NCBI GenBank assembly: GCA_041394185.1 | Contig: JAWKIQ010000004.1 | Span: 418,953-482,952, forward strand | Source of the DNA: Acidimicrobiales bacterium | Lineage (GTDB): Bacteria > Actinomycetota > Acidimicrobiia > Acidimicrobiales > Poriferisodalaceae | Reading direction: 5' to 3' | DNA: 64,000 bases | In this document: piece by piece, positions 25,135 to 34,370 of the stretch | Layout of the letters: every line of letters begins with the position of its first letter | Position numbering within the stretch: position 1 is the first letter of the stretch | Position numbers and translations under genes: made by a program | The notes under the pieces: model-generated | Told to the model about the DNA's origin: nothing | Databases searched by the model: none | What the model saw: only the letters and a program-made list of their open reading frames with translations

Positions 25135-28100
25135 ATGCCCCCTCGTGTCCTAAACCGACGCACCGCCGCCACAGCGGTCGTCGCCATGGTCGCGGCCACA
25201 GCCACCCTGGTTCCGGCCGGCTCGGCCGCCACCCAGGGTGCCGTAGCCCTCAGCGAGTCCGGATGCTCTGCCCACCAGTTCCCTGCGTTGGCCGCCGACC
25301 CGTTCTCGGACAGGGTCGTAGCCGTCTTCGAGACCGACGGGTTCACGGGCGCAGCCGGAAACGAGGTTGCATCGAGCCTGGTCGGAGCGGGTTTCGCCGC
25401 GCCCCAGCCAGGCCCTGTGGTGCGCGTGAGCCAAACGGTCGAGCCAGGCGCCCCGACAGAGATCGTGGCCAATCCGGCCATCGCCTACAACGCCATGCGT
25501 GGCGCCGGATTGACCCGCGACAGCTACGTGGTGGTGTTCCCCTCAGGCGCGGACGATATCATCGGGTCGAGCATCGAGGCCCAGCTGGTTTCTTCGACAG
25601 GTCAGCCCATCGGCGCCTCCCACACCATCAGCGACGGGGCAGCCGCGCCGATGATCGGTCGCCTGCCCGACATTGCCTACGACGCCGCTCGCGAGGACGA
25701 GTTCGTGGCGGTGTGGGTCGACGCCAACTCGCGCCGTCTGTTGGGACGCAGGGTCGATCACCTGGGCCAGGCGAGCGGGCCGACGTTCGTGGTCGACACT
25801 GCGGTCGACATCGCCGAACAACCCGCCGTGGCGGTTGACCCGTTCACCGGTCGGATGCTGGTGGCAGGTGGCTCCACCGGACAGATCCAGGTGACCGTTC
25901 TGGAGGGCCGCGATCCGGTGGTGGTAAGCACCCGCTGGGCGGCATCGGAGGGTACGGCGTCGATAAACAACGACACCGGCGGCCCCGACATCGCCGTCGA
26001 CACCAACCGCCCCGGCGGGCTGGTCGTGTGGGCGGGTTCGGGTGGCGACGCCACCACCGGTGCCGACGAGTGGGAGATCTGGGCTCGTCGGATAGGTGCC
26101 AACGGTTCACCGGTAGGTGAACCGATTCGTGTGTCTGACATGGGGCCCAGCGGGTCTGCGGCCTATGGTGCCTTCTCGCCTTCGGTGGCCTTCGACCCCG
26201 GCAACGACCGCTACATCGTGGTGTGGGATGGCGACGACCAAGCCCGCGGCGACGAGCGCTACGACATCTGGACCCGCTCGATAGGCGTTGATGGCACTGC
26301 GTTGGGTCCGGCTCGGCGAATAACCGACGTGCCTGCGGGCAGCGATGCTTTCGAGCCCGTCGTGGCAGTGTCTGGCTCGGGTCGAGCCGTGGTGGCTTGG
26401 CACACCACCGAGGGATGTGTTGGCGCCGGCACCCGCGTGATGGCGAGCTTCGTGCCGGCAGCGGTACCGGCGGCTCCTGCGGCTCCGTCGGTCAGCGCCG
26501 GCGACGCCAGCGCAGTCGTGTGGTGGAACCCACCGGCCGACGACGGTGGCGCCGAGCTCACGGGCTATCGCATCACCGCCAGCCCTTCGGGCGGCTCGCT
26601 CGACGTGGGCGCAGGCACGACGCTGGTGACCTTCGAGGGCTTGCAGAACGGCACCGCCTACACCTTCACCGTCGAGGCTCTGAACGACGTTGGTGCCTCT
26701 GCGCCATCGGCGGCATCGGCCGTGGTGGTGCCTGCCGGGCCGCCCGCGCGTCCGTCGGCTCCCCTCGCCTCGGCGGGCGATGGCTGGGTGCAGGTGTCGT
26801 GGACCGCTCCCGGCGACGGGGGTAGCGCGATCGAGCACTACGTCGTTCGCGCCAGCCCGGGCGGCGCCGAGCAGATCGTGCAGGCACCCGCCACCGAGGT
26901 GCTGTTCGGTGGGCTCACCAACGGCACCGCCTACCGCTTCTCGGTGACGGCCGTGAACGCCGTGGGAAACTCGGACGCCTCGGCCATGTCCGACAGGGCC
27001 ACGCCGGTCGCCTCGGTGAGGGTGCCGGAAAGGCCCGGGCGTCCACAGGCTCTTGCCGGCGACGGCACCGCACAGCTGTGGTGGGCGCCTCCGGTCAACA
27101 CGGTGTCGACCTACCGGGTCGAGGCCTGGGCGGGCCCGGTCGGGTCCGGCGACCCGATCGCCTCGCTGCAGGTTGCCACGAACGAGGCCGTGGTCGAAGG
27201 GTTGAACAACGCCAGCAGCTACACGTTCACCGTCGTGGGGGTGAACTCTGCCGGGGTCGGCGAGCGGTCGCCCGAATCGAGTGTGGTCGTCCCCAGGGTG
27301 GGCGCTGGATACTGGGTTCTGGGCAGCGATGGGCAGGTCTACCCGTTCGGCGATGCCGAGCTGTACGGCGACTTGTTGGACCAGATGGCCCCGCCCGTGC
27401 TGGCCTCGATCGACATCGAGCGCCTGCCGACCGGCGACGGCTACTGGATTCTCGACAGCCTGGGCCGGGTGTGGGCGTTTGGTAACGCGCGGCACCACGG
27501 CAACGTCGACCTGGCGCAGCTGCGGCCGGGGGAGGTGCCGGCAACGATGTCGTCCACACCCACCGGCGACGGCTACTGGGTGTTCACCGACGCCGGACGG
27601 GCGCTGGCGTTCGGCTCGGCCGGCTCCTTCGGCGATGTCTCCGATCTGGATCTGGATGGTCCGATCATCAGCTCGGTCGCCACCCCCACGGGTCGTGGCT
27701 ACTACATGGTCGGCTCCGACGGCGGCATCTTCGCGTTGGGCGATGCGACCTTCCAGGGGTCGATTCCCCAGGTGCTACCAGGGGTTGCGCTCGACGGCCC
27801 GGTCGTTGGCATCGTTCCAACGCCCACCGGCCACGGCTATTGGCTGGTTGCGTCCGATGGGGGAGTGTTCGCGTTCGGCGACGCCTGGTTCAACAACTCG
27901 ATACCCGGCGTGCTGGCAGAAGGCGAGAGCTTGGTGGCGCCCGTGAACGGGATGGTGGCTTTCGCCGATGGTTACGTGATGGTGGCCGGCGACGGTGGGG
28001 TGTTCAACTTCTCGAGTCGACCGTTCTTCGGCAGCCTCGGGGCCGACAGTCCGGCGAGCCCGATAGTGGGCATCAGCCCCCAAGAGCCCGTGCCCGCCCC

Positions 28101-28449
28101 CGGCCGATTCGTCGGCGATTGGACCGGCTCTGACCCCGGCGATGGCAGCACCCAGACCATCCAGATCTCGGCGACCGGCTGGGTCGACGAACCGGTGGGC
28201 GAGAGGTGGTCCTACCGGGTGCTTTGGGAAGACGATCGGGCCACGTCGTGTCGGCCATACGGCGACGACTATCCGGCGCGGTTGGTGGTGTCGGCGTCGG
28301 GCCCGGGCAACTCGCTGGTCGTCGCGGGTCGCTTCGCGTGTGCTGCGCCCGCAGGCGACATCGAACTCGATCCGTTCACCGCCACCCTGGTCTACAACCC
28401 GGCCACCGACACACTGTCGGACGGGGTCAGCGAGTTTCGTCGCCCCTGA
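25135..28449 (+). CDS. Large secreted protein with FN3 domains and six GYW/FGDA repeats
   Basis: 1104 residues from the ATG at 25135, with a signal peptide in the first 31 residues. Residues 35-435 form a repetitive beta region (pieces such as VAVDPFTGRM, RYIVVWDGDD). Three fibronectin type III domains span about 440-718. Six repeats of the form GYWxxxxDGxxxxFGDAxxxG lie at about 722-982, a type common in secreted acidimicrobial proteins. A C-terminal beta domain covers about 985-1104. It is presumably an exported, surface-associated or scaffold protein. No catalytic motif is seen. Its stop overlaps the convergent CorA gene end by 23 bases. Confidence 0.85.
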   Translation: MPPRVLNRRTAATAVVAMVAATATLVPAGSAATQGAVALSESGCSAHQFPALAADPFSDRVVAVFETDGFTGAAGNEVASSLVGAGFAAPQPGPVVRVSQTVEPGAPTEIVANPAIAYNAMRGAGLTRDSYVVVFPSGADDIIGSSIEAQLVSSTGQPIGASHTISDGAAAPMIGRLPDIAYDAAREDEFVAVWVDANSRRLLGRRVDHLGQASGPTFVVDTAVDIAEQPAVAVDPFTGRMLVAGGSTGQIQVTVLEGRDPVVVSTRWAASEGTASINNDTGGPDIAVDTNRPGGLVVWAGSGGDATTGADEWEIWARRIGANGSPVGEPIRVSDMGPSGSAAYGAFSPSVAFDPGNDRYIVVWDGDDQARGDERYDIWTRSIGVDGTALGPARRITDVPAGSDAFEPVVAVSGSGRAVVAWHTTEGCVGAGTRVMASFVPAAVPAAPAAPSVSAGDASAVVWWNPPADDGGAELTGYRITASPSGGSLDVGAGTTLVTFEGLQNGTAYTFTVEALNDVGASAPSAASAVVVPAGPPARPSAPLASAGDGWVQVSWTAPGDGGSAIEHYVVRASPGGAEQIVQAPATEVLFGGLTNGTAYRFSVTAVNAVGNSDASAMSDRATPVASVRVPERPGRPQALAGDGTAQLWWAPPVNTVSTYRVEAWAGPVGSGDPIASLQVATNEAVVEGLNNASSYTFTVVGVNSAGVGERSPESSVVVPRVGAGYWVLGSDGQVYPFGDAELYGDLLDQMAPPVLASIDIERLPTGDGYWILDSLGRVWAFGNARHHGNVDLAQLRPGEVPATMSSTPTGDGYWVFTDAGRALAFGSAGSFGDVSDLDLDGPIISSVATPTGRGYYMVGSDGGIFALGDATFQGSIPQVLPGVALDGPVVGIVPTPTGHGYWLVASDGGVFAFGDAWFNNSIPGVLAEGESLVAPVNGMVAFADGYVMVAGDGGVFNFSSRPFFGSLGADSPASPIVGISPQEPVPAPGRFVGDWTGSDPGDGSTQTIQISATGWVDEPVGERWSYRVLWEDDRATSCRPYGDDYPARLVVSASGPGNSLVVAGRFACAAPAGDIELDPFTATLVYNPATDTLSDGVSEFRRP

Positions 28450-29554
28450 CCCGCCTGGCGGGCCGCCGCGCCAGCGCCTTGCGCGCTCCCTTGGCAACCG
28501 GGCGCACGGGGGCCTGCACCAGCGAGGCCACCAGCACCACTGGGGTGCGCGCCGCTTCGTATAGGCCACGGCCCAGGGCCTTGGTGGTTTCGCCTCCGCT
28601 GGGGCGCCGCATCCACCCGAGCGACACGAACATACCCAGGCTGAGGGTCATGATGATCACCATCAACGTGGCTGCCAGCACCCACCCGTGTTGGCGGCGC
28701 AGCAGGGGCAGGTTCTCGAAGTTCATGCCGTAGAAGCTGGTCACCACGGTCAGCGGCAGCATGATGGCGGCGTAGATCGTCAGCACTCGGCTGACGTCGG
28801 TGGCGAGCCTGGCCTCAGAACCCTGGTAGGCGTCGAGCGTTTCAGCCAGCGCGGTGCGGGCCGCGTCGAGGCCGTATGCGGCACGCGAGATGACGTCGAA
28901 GGCGTCGGAGAACCGCCTCGATCCGCCGACGGTTATGAGTGGGGAGTCGGCGCGGCGAGCCTGATCCAGCGCCTCGCGCTGGGGCAGAACTGCCCGCCTT
29001 ATCTCGGCCAGATCCTGGCGAACGGCGGTGAGGTCGGCGATCAGGTCGGGGTCGGCGCGCAAGGCGGCATCGATCAACTCGTCGTTTCGTTCGTCGAACG
29101 ACTCGACCACCAGGGCCATCCGCCTGCTCATCACGTCGGCAATGCGGGCCGCCAGTTCGTCTGGACCGCCCGACAGCAAGCCCGGTTGCAACCGACACTG
29201 TGTCCACATGGCGTTGATGGCGGGCGACTCGGTGTTGCGAACGGTCACCAGGTGGTTGGCGGTGATGAAGCAATCGACCTCGTAGGTGGTCATGTCGTCG
29301 GCCAGCCCGCGCAGCACCAGCAGAAGGTGGTCGCCGAAGTCGTCGAGCTTGGGAAGGTCGTCTTCGTTCACCGCGTCGGAGATGGCGATGGGGTCGAGGC
29401 CCAGCGCCTCGCCGACCTGCACCACCAGTGACGAGTTGGCCGAGGCCTCGCCGATGTCGATCCACAGCCAGTCGTCGTCGCCCATCTCGTGGAGGGCATG
29501 GTCGAGGTCGGTCATCTCGACCATCTTGTTGGCGTGGAGGATCTGCACCGTCAC
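28427..29554 (-). CDS. CorA-family Mg2+/Co2+ transporter
   Basis: 375 residues from a GTG at 29554, preceded by AGGAGG. Two C-terminal membrane helices flank the YGMN selectivity motif (TSFYGMNFENLP). The N-terminal cytoplasmic domain and the long stalk helix are normal for CorA. A basic tail of about 60 residues after the second helix is longer than usual. It is the last gene of the retropepsin-deacylase-RimK operon, overlapping the RimK stop (GTGA), which is unusual company for a magnesium channel. Confidence 0.92.
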   Translation of the reverse strand: MTVQILHANKMVEMTDLDHALHEMGDDDWLWIDIGEASANSSLVVQVGEALGLDPIAISDAVNEDDLPKLDDFGDHLLLVLRGLADDMTTYEVDCFITANHLVTVRNTESPAINAMWTQCRLQPGLLSGGPDELAARIADVMSRRMALVVESFDERNDELIDAALRADPDLIADLTAVRQDLAEIRRAVLPQREALDQARRADSPLITVGGSRRFSDAFDVISRAAYGLDAARTALAETLDAYQGSEARLATDVSRVLTIYAAIMLPLTVVTSFYGMNFENLPLLRRQHGWVLAATLMVIIMTLSLGMFVSLGWMRRPSGGETTKALGRGLYEAARTPVVLVASLVQAPVRPVAKGARKALARRPARRVRGDETR

Positions 29555-30774
29555 TGCTCTGACTCCTCCTCCGGGAGGGCCTCGTCGGGCAGGGCGTCGT
29601 CGGGCAACGGCTGGATACGAGGGCGGGCCCGTCGGCGCCGGCGCGCCGGCACCAGGCTGCGCATCTCGTCGAGCCGACCGAAGCACAGCAGCCGGTCGTC
29701 GGACTCGAGCACCCTGCTGCCCTTGGGGTTAGGGATCACCTTCGAGCCGCGGTTCAACGTCAGCACGGTGATGTCGCGCTCGCGCAGACCCGAGTCGACG
29801 ATCGACTTGCCCACGATGTCTGACGCCTCGCCCACGTGCAGTTCGGCGACCCCATAACCGGTCGACACCGACAAGCGCTGGCGCACGTCCAGCTCAGGGA
29901 AGTCGACCTGGCTGGCGATGTAGTCGACGATTGCGCCCGCCACGTCCAGTCCCGTTGCGGTCTCGATGCCTTCGAGGCCTGGCGAGCTGTTGACCTCCAT
30001 CACCAGGGGGCCGTCTGTGCTCTCCAGCATGTCGACACCTGCGACCTTCAGGCCCATGATCTGGGCGGCCTGAACCGCAACCCGCTGGTACTCGTCGTCC
30101 AGTTCGACGATCTGGGTCGAGCCGCCCCGGTGCACGTTCGAGCGGAACTCGCCAGGCTGCGCTGTGCGCCGCATCGCAGCCACGACGCGGTCTCCTACCA
30201 CCAGGGCCCTGATGTCGCGTCCCTTGCTCTCGGCCACGAAGCGCTGGATCAACACGTTTTGTTTGGTCGACTGCAGCGTCTCGATGACGGCTTCGGCGAC
30301 CTTGTTGTCCGGGGCCAGGATGACCCCGATTCCCTGGGTGCCTTCGAGCAGCTTGATCACCACCGGAGCGCCACCGACCCGTTCGATTGCGGGCAGCACG
30401 TCTTTGCGGTTGCGAACGAAGGTCGTTGCGGGGATGCCGATGTTGTGTCGCGACAGGATCTGGATCGACCTGAGTTTGTCGCGCGAGTTCGCGATGCCGT
30501 TGGCGGTGTTGGGCGTGTACACGTCCATCTGCTCGAACTGGCGCACCACGGCCAGTCCGTAGAACGTGATCGATGCGCCGATTCGGGGTATTACCGCGTC
30601 GTAATCCGACAACGGCTTGCCGCGGTACTGCAGGTCGGGCTCGTCGCTGGTCAGGTCGATCGCGAAACGAAGCGTGTTGAGAACTATTGCCTTGTGGCCG
30701 CGGTCGAGCGCTGCGGCCTTCAAACGCCTGGTGCTGTACGCATGAGGCGAGCGAGAGAGGATTCCTAGCTTCAT
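29551..30774 (-). CDS. RimK-like ATP-grasp ligase with C-terminal RCK_C (TrkA-C) domain
   Basis: 407 residues. Residues 1-290 are a RimK-type ATP-grasp amino acid ligase: VVIKLLEGTQGIGV (nucleotide loop), FVAESKGRDIRALVVG and the metal site EVNSSPGLEGIE. Such enzymes add glutamate or other amino acids to protein or peptide carboxyls. Residues about 315-385 match an RCK_C ligand-binding domain (DIVGKSIVDSGLRERDITVL, IPNPKGSRVLESDDRLLCFG), usually found in K+ channel regulators. An acidic Asp/Glu-rich tail ends the protein. Operon order: retropepsin, deacylase, this gene, CorA. Confidence 0.88.
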   Translation of the reverse strand: MKLGILSRSPHAYSTRRLKAAALDRGHKAIVLNTLRFAIDLTSDEPDLQYRGKPLSDYDAVIPRIGASITFYGLAVVRQFEQMDVYTPNTANGIANSRDKLRSIQILSRHNIGIPATTFVRNRKDVLPAIERVGGAPVVIKLLEGTQGIGVILAPDNKVAEAVIETLQSTKQNVLIQRFVAESKGRDIRALVVGDRVVAAMRRTAQPGEFRSNVHRGGSTQIVELDDEYQRVAVQAAQIMGLKVAGVDMLESTDGPLVMEVNSSPGLEGIETATGLDVAGAIVDYIASQVDFPELDVRQRLSVSTGYGVAELHVGEASDIVGKSIVDSGLRERDITVLTLNRGSKVIPNPKGSRVLESDDRLLCFGRLDEMRSLVPARRRRRARPRIQPLPDDALPDEALPEEESEQ

Positions 30775-30777
30775 TCG

Positions 30778-31749
30778 TCAGCCGTCCTGGGTTTGGTCTA
30801 CGGGGGTGCCCAGGTGCACCAGGGCGTCTCCCTGATGCACCACCGGGCGCTCGTTCCTGCCTATCACCACCGCGTGAGAACGGGCCCTGATGGTCCACTC
30901 CCACGATCCGTACGCGTCGGTCACCGTCGCCACCGGTTGGCGCGGCACCAGGTGTTGGCCGAGTTCGACCTCGACTCTGGCGATGCCACTTCGCGGCGAC
31001 CTGACCCAATGCGAGCGTCGCACGACGGTGGTCTCGGGCGGTTCGCTGGTCGACTGGTCGCCGGGTTGCAGTTGGCCTATTCGTTGCATCACCCTCAGCA
31101 CCCCCGCCGTGCCCACCTCGACCGCCTGGCTGTCGAACCTGGAGGCGCCGCCGCCCTCGTACAGCAGGGTGGTGACTCCGGCGTTCACGGCCGCCTCGCG
31201 TAGCGACCCGTCTCGAACGCGCGCGTGTATCGACAGCGGCGCGCCAAAGGCATGGGCCAGGTCCGAGGTCGACTGGTCCGACAGATCGGCGCGAATCTGA
31301 GGGTGGTTTGCCCGGTGGTCGGAGCCGGTGTGGAAGTCGATGCCGACGTCGCCGCGACGAATGACCTGGTCCATCAAAACCCGTGCGAACCGCGAAGCCA
31401 GCGAGCCGCGATTGGACCCGGGGAACGAGCGGTTCAGGTCGCGCCTGTCGGGGAAGTAGCGCTCGGAATTGGCGAAGCCTGGCACGTTCACCACAGGGCA
31501 CGCCAACACGGTGCCTGCCATCTTGGTGGGGTCGGCGGTGTTGAGGACCCGCCTGATTATCTCGACTCCGACGATCTCGTCGCCGTGGATGGCACCTGTC
31601 AGCCACATGGTGGGGCCTTCGGTCACGCCATGGAGTACCACCAGGGGTATCGACATCCAGCCGCCCGAGGGCAGCTGCGCCGGCCTGAGTTCCAGTTCGG
31701 AACGTGTGCCCGGATCGATGGTGGCGCCCGCTATCGAATACGGGTTCAC
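30778..31749 (-). CDS. Succinylglutamate desuccinylase/aspartoacylase-like zinc deacylase (M14 type)
   Basis: 323 residues from a GTG at 31749 overlapping the preceding stop. Zinc ligands appear in GAIHGDE and later GIDFHTG, with the catalytic EGG region (LLYEGGGASRFD). A beta-barrel C-terminal domain follows. These enzymes remove acyl groups from amino acids or C-terminal residues. Next to a RimK ligase it may reverse or trim the ligated modification. Three bases separate it from the RimK gene. Confidence 0.87.
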   Translation of the reverse strand: MNPYSIAGATIDPGTRSELELRPAQLPSGGWMSIPLVVLHGVTEGPTMWLTGAIHGDEIVGVEIIRRVLNTADPTKMAGTVLACPVVNVPGFANSERYFPDRRDLNRSFPGSNRGSLASRFARVLMDQVIRRGDVGIDFHTGSDHRANHPQIRADLSDQSTSDLAHAFGAPLSIHARVRDGSLREAAVNAGVTTLLYEGGGASRFDSQAVEVGTAGVLRVMQRIGQLQPGDQSTSEPPETTVVRRSHWVRSPRSGIARVEVELGQHLVPRQPVATVTDAYGSWEWTIRARSHAVVIGRNERPVVHQGDALVHLGTPVDQTQDG

Positions 31750-32228
31750 GAACCTGCCGCCGTCTCGGAATCTTCGGCGGGCCTGCCCGTTACGTATGAC
31801 CGGCCCGGATCGACCAGGAAGCGGCGCTTCAGGGCCGAGCGGCCCAACAGCATGCGAAAGCCCATCTCGTCGCGGTTGGTCAAGGTGAGATCGATCGAGA
31901 ACCGGTGCTGGCCCATCTCGATCGGTGTGCGCACCACCAACCGTTCCTCGACGCTGCCATTCGAGCTGCGCACGTGGCGTCTGTCGACCACCGGTGCTTC
32001 GACCGCCAGCACCGGCCGCTTGCGCTTTTGAACCGGATGGATCTGGAACCTGGCGATGGTCAGGCCGTCGGACTCGTACGTGGAGATGCGGTAGGCGTGG
32101 ATCGCAGACGTGCGGGCCCCGGTGTCGACCTTGGCCTTGACCACAGCACCGCCAAGCTCGGTCAGAGCGACCCATTCTCGCCAGCCGACGATGGCCTTGG
32201 GTTTTGGTGCTGATCGTCGGGCAACCAT
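31746..32228 (-). CDS. Retropepsin-like putative ATP-dependent zinc protease family protein (DUF785/RimB-like)
   Basis: 160 residues. The motif KVDTGARTSAIHA is the aspartyl-protease-like DTGA triad of this family, followed by LLGRSALKRRFLVDP. The family is commonly linked to RimK ligases and aspartoacylase-like deacylases, matching this operon, and is thought to act in cleaving or recognising ligated peptides. First gene of the operon. The name 'zinc protease' is inherited; protease activity is not shown by the sequence. Confidence 0.85.
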   Translation of the reverse strand: MVARRSAPKPKAIVGWREWVALTELGGAVVKAKVDTGARTSAIHAYRISTYESDGLTIARFQIHPVQKRKRPVLAVEAPVVDRRHVRSSNGSVEERLVVRTPIEMGQHRFSIDLTLTNRDEMGFRMLLGRSALKRRFLVDPGRSYVTGRPAEDSETAAGS

Positions 32229-32287
32229 CGGCGCAGAGTGTATGCCCGATGGGTCGCTCGCCCAGCTAGGGGGTCAAGCAGCTGGTT

Positions 32288-32443
32288 CTAGCGTTCGTTC
32301 GAAGGGTGGCTGGCCGTGGCGGCATGGTGGCTGAGGCGTTCGAACAGACGCGTGGCAGGCACGGCGAACTGGTATCCGGGGCCCATGGTCTCGCGGACCA
32401 TCGCCTGGATCGACTTGGGGGAGTTGGGTGCGGTGGTCTTCAT
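32288..32443 (-). CDS. Possible small protein (51 residues), unknown
   Basis: An open frame from the ATG at 32441-32443 encodes MKTTAPNSPKSIQAMVRET and a short helical tail. It lies between the retropepsin gene and the divergent LysR gene, the spot where LysR targets often sit, but has no convincing ribosome site and no recognised family. If it is not a gene, 32229-32524 is a 296-base gap with an AT-rich segment at 32471-32520 that probably holds the LysR promoter. Confidence 0.3.
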   Translation of the reverse strand: MKTTAPNSPKSIQAMVRETMGPGYQFAVPATRLFERLSHHAATASHPSNER

Positions 32444-32524
32444 GTCTTCAGTGTCGGCATACCAGCGACATGACACAACATCCAACATCTTCTACTTTTC
32501 ATCAACTTTTGTCATAGTTGGCAG

Positions 32525-33412
32525 GTGAATCTGGATACCGAATCGCTGCGCACGTTTCTCGCTGTACTCGACCTTGGTGGGCCGTCCAGGGCGGCCGTGC
32601 ACCTGGGCCTCAGCCAGTCGGCTGTCAGCTGGAAGATCAAGCGGCTCGAGGACAAGGTCGGCCGACCGCTGCTGGTGCGCACCGGGCATTCGTTGCGTCC
32701 CACCCGTGACGGCGCCCTGGTGATGGAGGAGGCGCGGCGCATCGTCGAGGCCCACGATGAGCTGGTCGATCGGCTGTCTCGGTCTGACCTAACCGGGCGC
32801 GTCAGGTTGGGGGCGACCGAGGAGGTGTCTTCGGTGTGTGTCAGCGCGGTGCTGGCGGGCTTCAACCGACGCCATCCCGAGGCCTGGGTCGAGTTCTTCG
32901 TCGACCGCAACCTCGACCTCGAAGACATGATGCGCAGGGGCGCACTCGACATCGCCGTGCTGCAATTGGGCGAGCAGGTTCCCAAGGGTGACGTCGTGTT
33001 GGTTCGCGACGAGCTGGTGTGGGTGTGCTCTCCCGATGCGCCCTACGCAACGGGCGACGTGCCGCTGATCACCTTTGGCCCGAGGGGGTTCTACGGGCCT
33101 ATCGCCCGGGCATCGCTCGATGCCGCGGGCATCGACTACTGGACGGCCTTCTCTGGGCCCAGCTCGGCGGGCGTTTTGGCCGCGGTCGAAGCGGGCCTCG
33201 GTGTCGCCCTTCTCAGCCGCCGGGCGGTGGGGGGCAACGTCATCGAATGGCCCAGGTCGTCACGGTTGCCCGCGCTTGCCCAGGGCAACACGGTCGCCAG
33301 GGTGGCGCCGGGCCAGCCGTCGGAGGTCGCGTCCGAGCTGCTCGGCGACCTGGTCAGCGAGCTCGCCGCGGCGCTGGAAGCCGAAGCCGTGTCGTGGCCC
33401 GCCCAAAGGTGA
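32525..33412 (+). CDS. LysR-family transcriptional regulator
   Basis: 295 residues with a GTG start. The N-terminal winged HTH (LDTESLRTFLAVLDLGGPSRAAVHLGLSQSAVS) is followed by a linker helix and a periplasmic-binding-like effector domain (about 90-290). An AT-rich region with CATAGT six bases upstream of the GTG suggests a leaderless mRNA. Its target is unknown; candidates are the small divergent ORF or its own gene. Palindromic repeat copy 2 follows 44 bases after the stop. Confidence 0.9.
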   Translation: MNLDTESLRTFLAVLDLGGPSRAAVHLGLSQSAVSWKIKRLEDKVGRPLLVRTGHSLRPTRDGALVMEEARRIVEAHDELVDRLSRSDLTGRVRLGATEEVSSVCVSAVLAGFNRRHPEAWVEFFVDRNLDLEDMMRRGALDIAVLQLGEQVPKGDVVLVRDELVWVCSPDAPYATGDVPLITFGPRGFYGPIARASLDAAGIDYWTAFSGPSSAGVLAAVEAGLGVALLSRRAVGGNVIEWPRSSRLPALAQGNTVARVAPGQPSEVASELLGDLVSELAAALEAEAVSWPAQR

Positions 33413-33455
33413 CCCCCTTACCCACCGACCCCCTAGCCCCGCCCCGCCCACTCGG

Positions 33456-33497
33456 AAGTGTCTGTCTCTGGCGCCCCTATCGGGGCGCCGAGACAGT
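33456..33497 (+). repeat. Palindromic repeat, copy 2, downstream of lysR
   Basis: AAGTGTCTGTC at 33456, then a hairpin at 33462-33496. CTGTCTC pairs with GAGACAG, one T is bulged, then GGCGCCCC pairs with GGGGCGCC around the loop TATC. It sits between the lysR stop and the phosphatase start and is inverted relative to copy 3. Confidence 0.9.
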
Positions 33498-33590
33498 GCG
33501 GTTGGTCCAAATCGGTACCGACCTTTGTTGGCCGAAACGCAACCCGGTGTTCATCGGGTTGTAGGCCGCGGCACCTAGCATCGCCCGGCG

Positions 33591-34364
33591 ATGGCAGATC
33601 TCTTCATCGACCCAGGCATCGACCCGTTCATCGAAGTAGACGGCACCTTCAACTTTCGCGATGTCGGCGGTCGCCACACCCGCGACGGGGGCAAGACTCG
33701 CACCGGTGTCTTGTACCGCTCGGCTGCACTCGACCGTCTGACCGAACGGGGTCGCACGGTCCTCGATTCGCTGGGCATCGGCCTGGTGGTCGATGTGCGG
33801 TCGTTGGCCGAACTAGAGCGCCACGGTCGGTTTGCCTTCGAGGGTTCGAGCATCGAATGGCATCACGTCGACTCGGGCTTCGGGCCGCCGGTGGCCGCCG
33901 AACGGCCGGGCGACAACGAGGTATTCGAGGCCGACGATCCGATGAGTGTGGTGTTCAGGATGATCGTCGAGGTGGCCGACAGCCTCCTGGCCACCCCGCT
34001 TCAGCTGTTCGCCCGAACAGATCAGCCGATGGTGTTCCACTGCACATCGGGAAAGGATCGCACCGGTTTCATCGCGTTCCTGGTCCAGATGATCGCTGGC
34101 GTCGACCCAGAGGATGCCTTCGAGGATTTCGAGTTGAGCGCCGCGGCGATGGGAACCGTCCGGGCCGACATGGAGGCCCGGTTTCCGGAGATGGCCAAAC
34201 TCGAGCCGCACAAGCTCGACCGCATGGCGGGCGCCGACCGCAGGTGGATCATCGACGCCCTCGATCCCGTCGGAGGTGTGGGCGATCTCGACCCCTGGCT
34301 CGACTCGATCGGTGTTGACAGGGCCACGCGCGACGCAATCCGTCGTCGGTTCGTGATGGTGTGA
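33591..34364 (+). CDS. Tyrosine-protein phosphatase (PF13350-like, dual-specificity fold)
   Basis: 257 residues. The phosphatase loop HCTSGKDRTG (CX5R, Cys151) is intact. The N-terminal FNFRDVGGRHTRDGGKTRTGVLYRS is typical of this bacterial family, related to MptpB and lipid phosphatases, so phosphoinositide or phosphotyrosine substrates are possible. No signal peptide is seen. It stands alone between two inverted copies of the palindromic repeat, convergent with an MFS exporter. Confidence 0.88.
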   Translation: MADLFIDPGIDPFIEVDGTFNFRDVGGRHTRDGGKTRTGVLYRSAALDRLTERGRTVLDSLGIGLVVDVRSLAELERHGRFAFEGSSIEWHHVDSGFGPPVAAERPGDNEVFEADDPMSVVFRMIVEVADSLLATPLQLFARTDQPMVFHCTSGKDRTGFIAFLVQMIAGVDPEDAFEDFELSAAAMGTVRADMEARFPEMAKLEPHKLDRMAGADRRWIIDALDPVGGVGDLDPWLDSIGVDRATRDAIRRRFVMV

Positions 34365-34370
34365 CGAGGT

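Noticed and set aside
31750..32175. Upstream extension of the aspartoacylase-like gene
   Set aside because: It is in the shadow of the retropepsin gene; the GTG at 31749 overlaps that gene's stop, as is usual in this operon.
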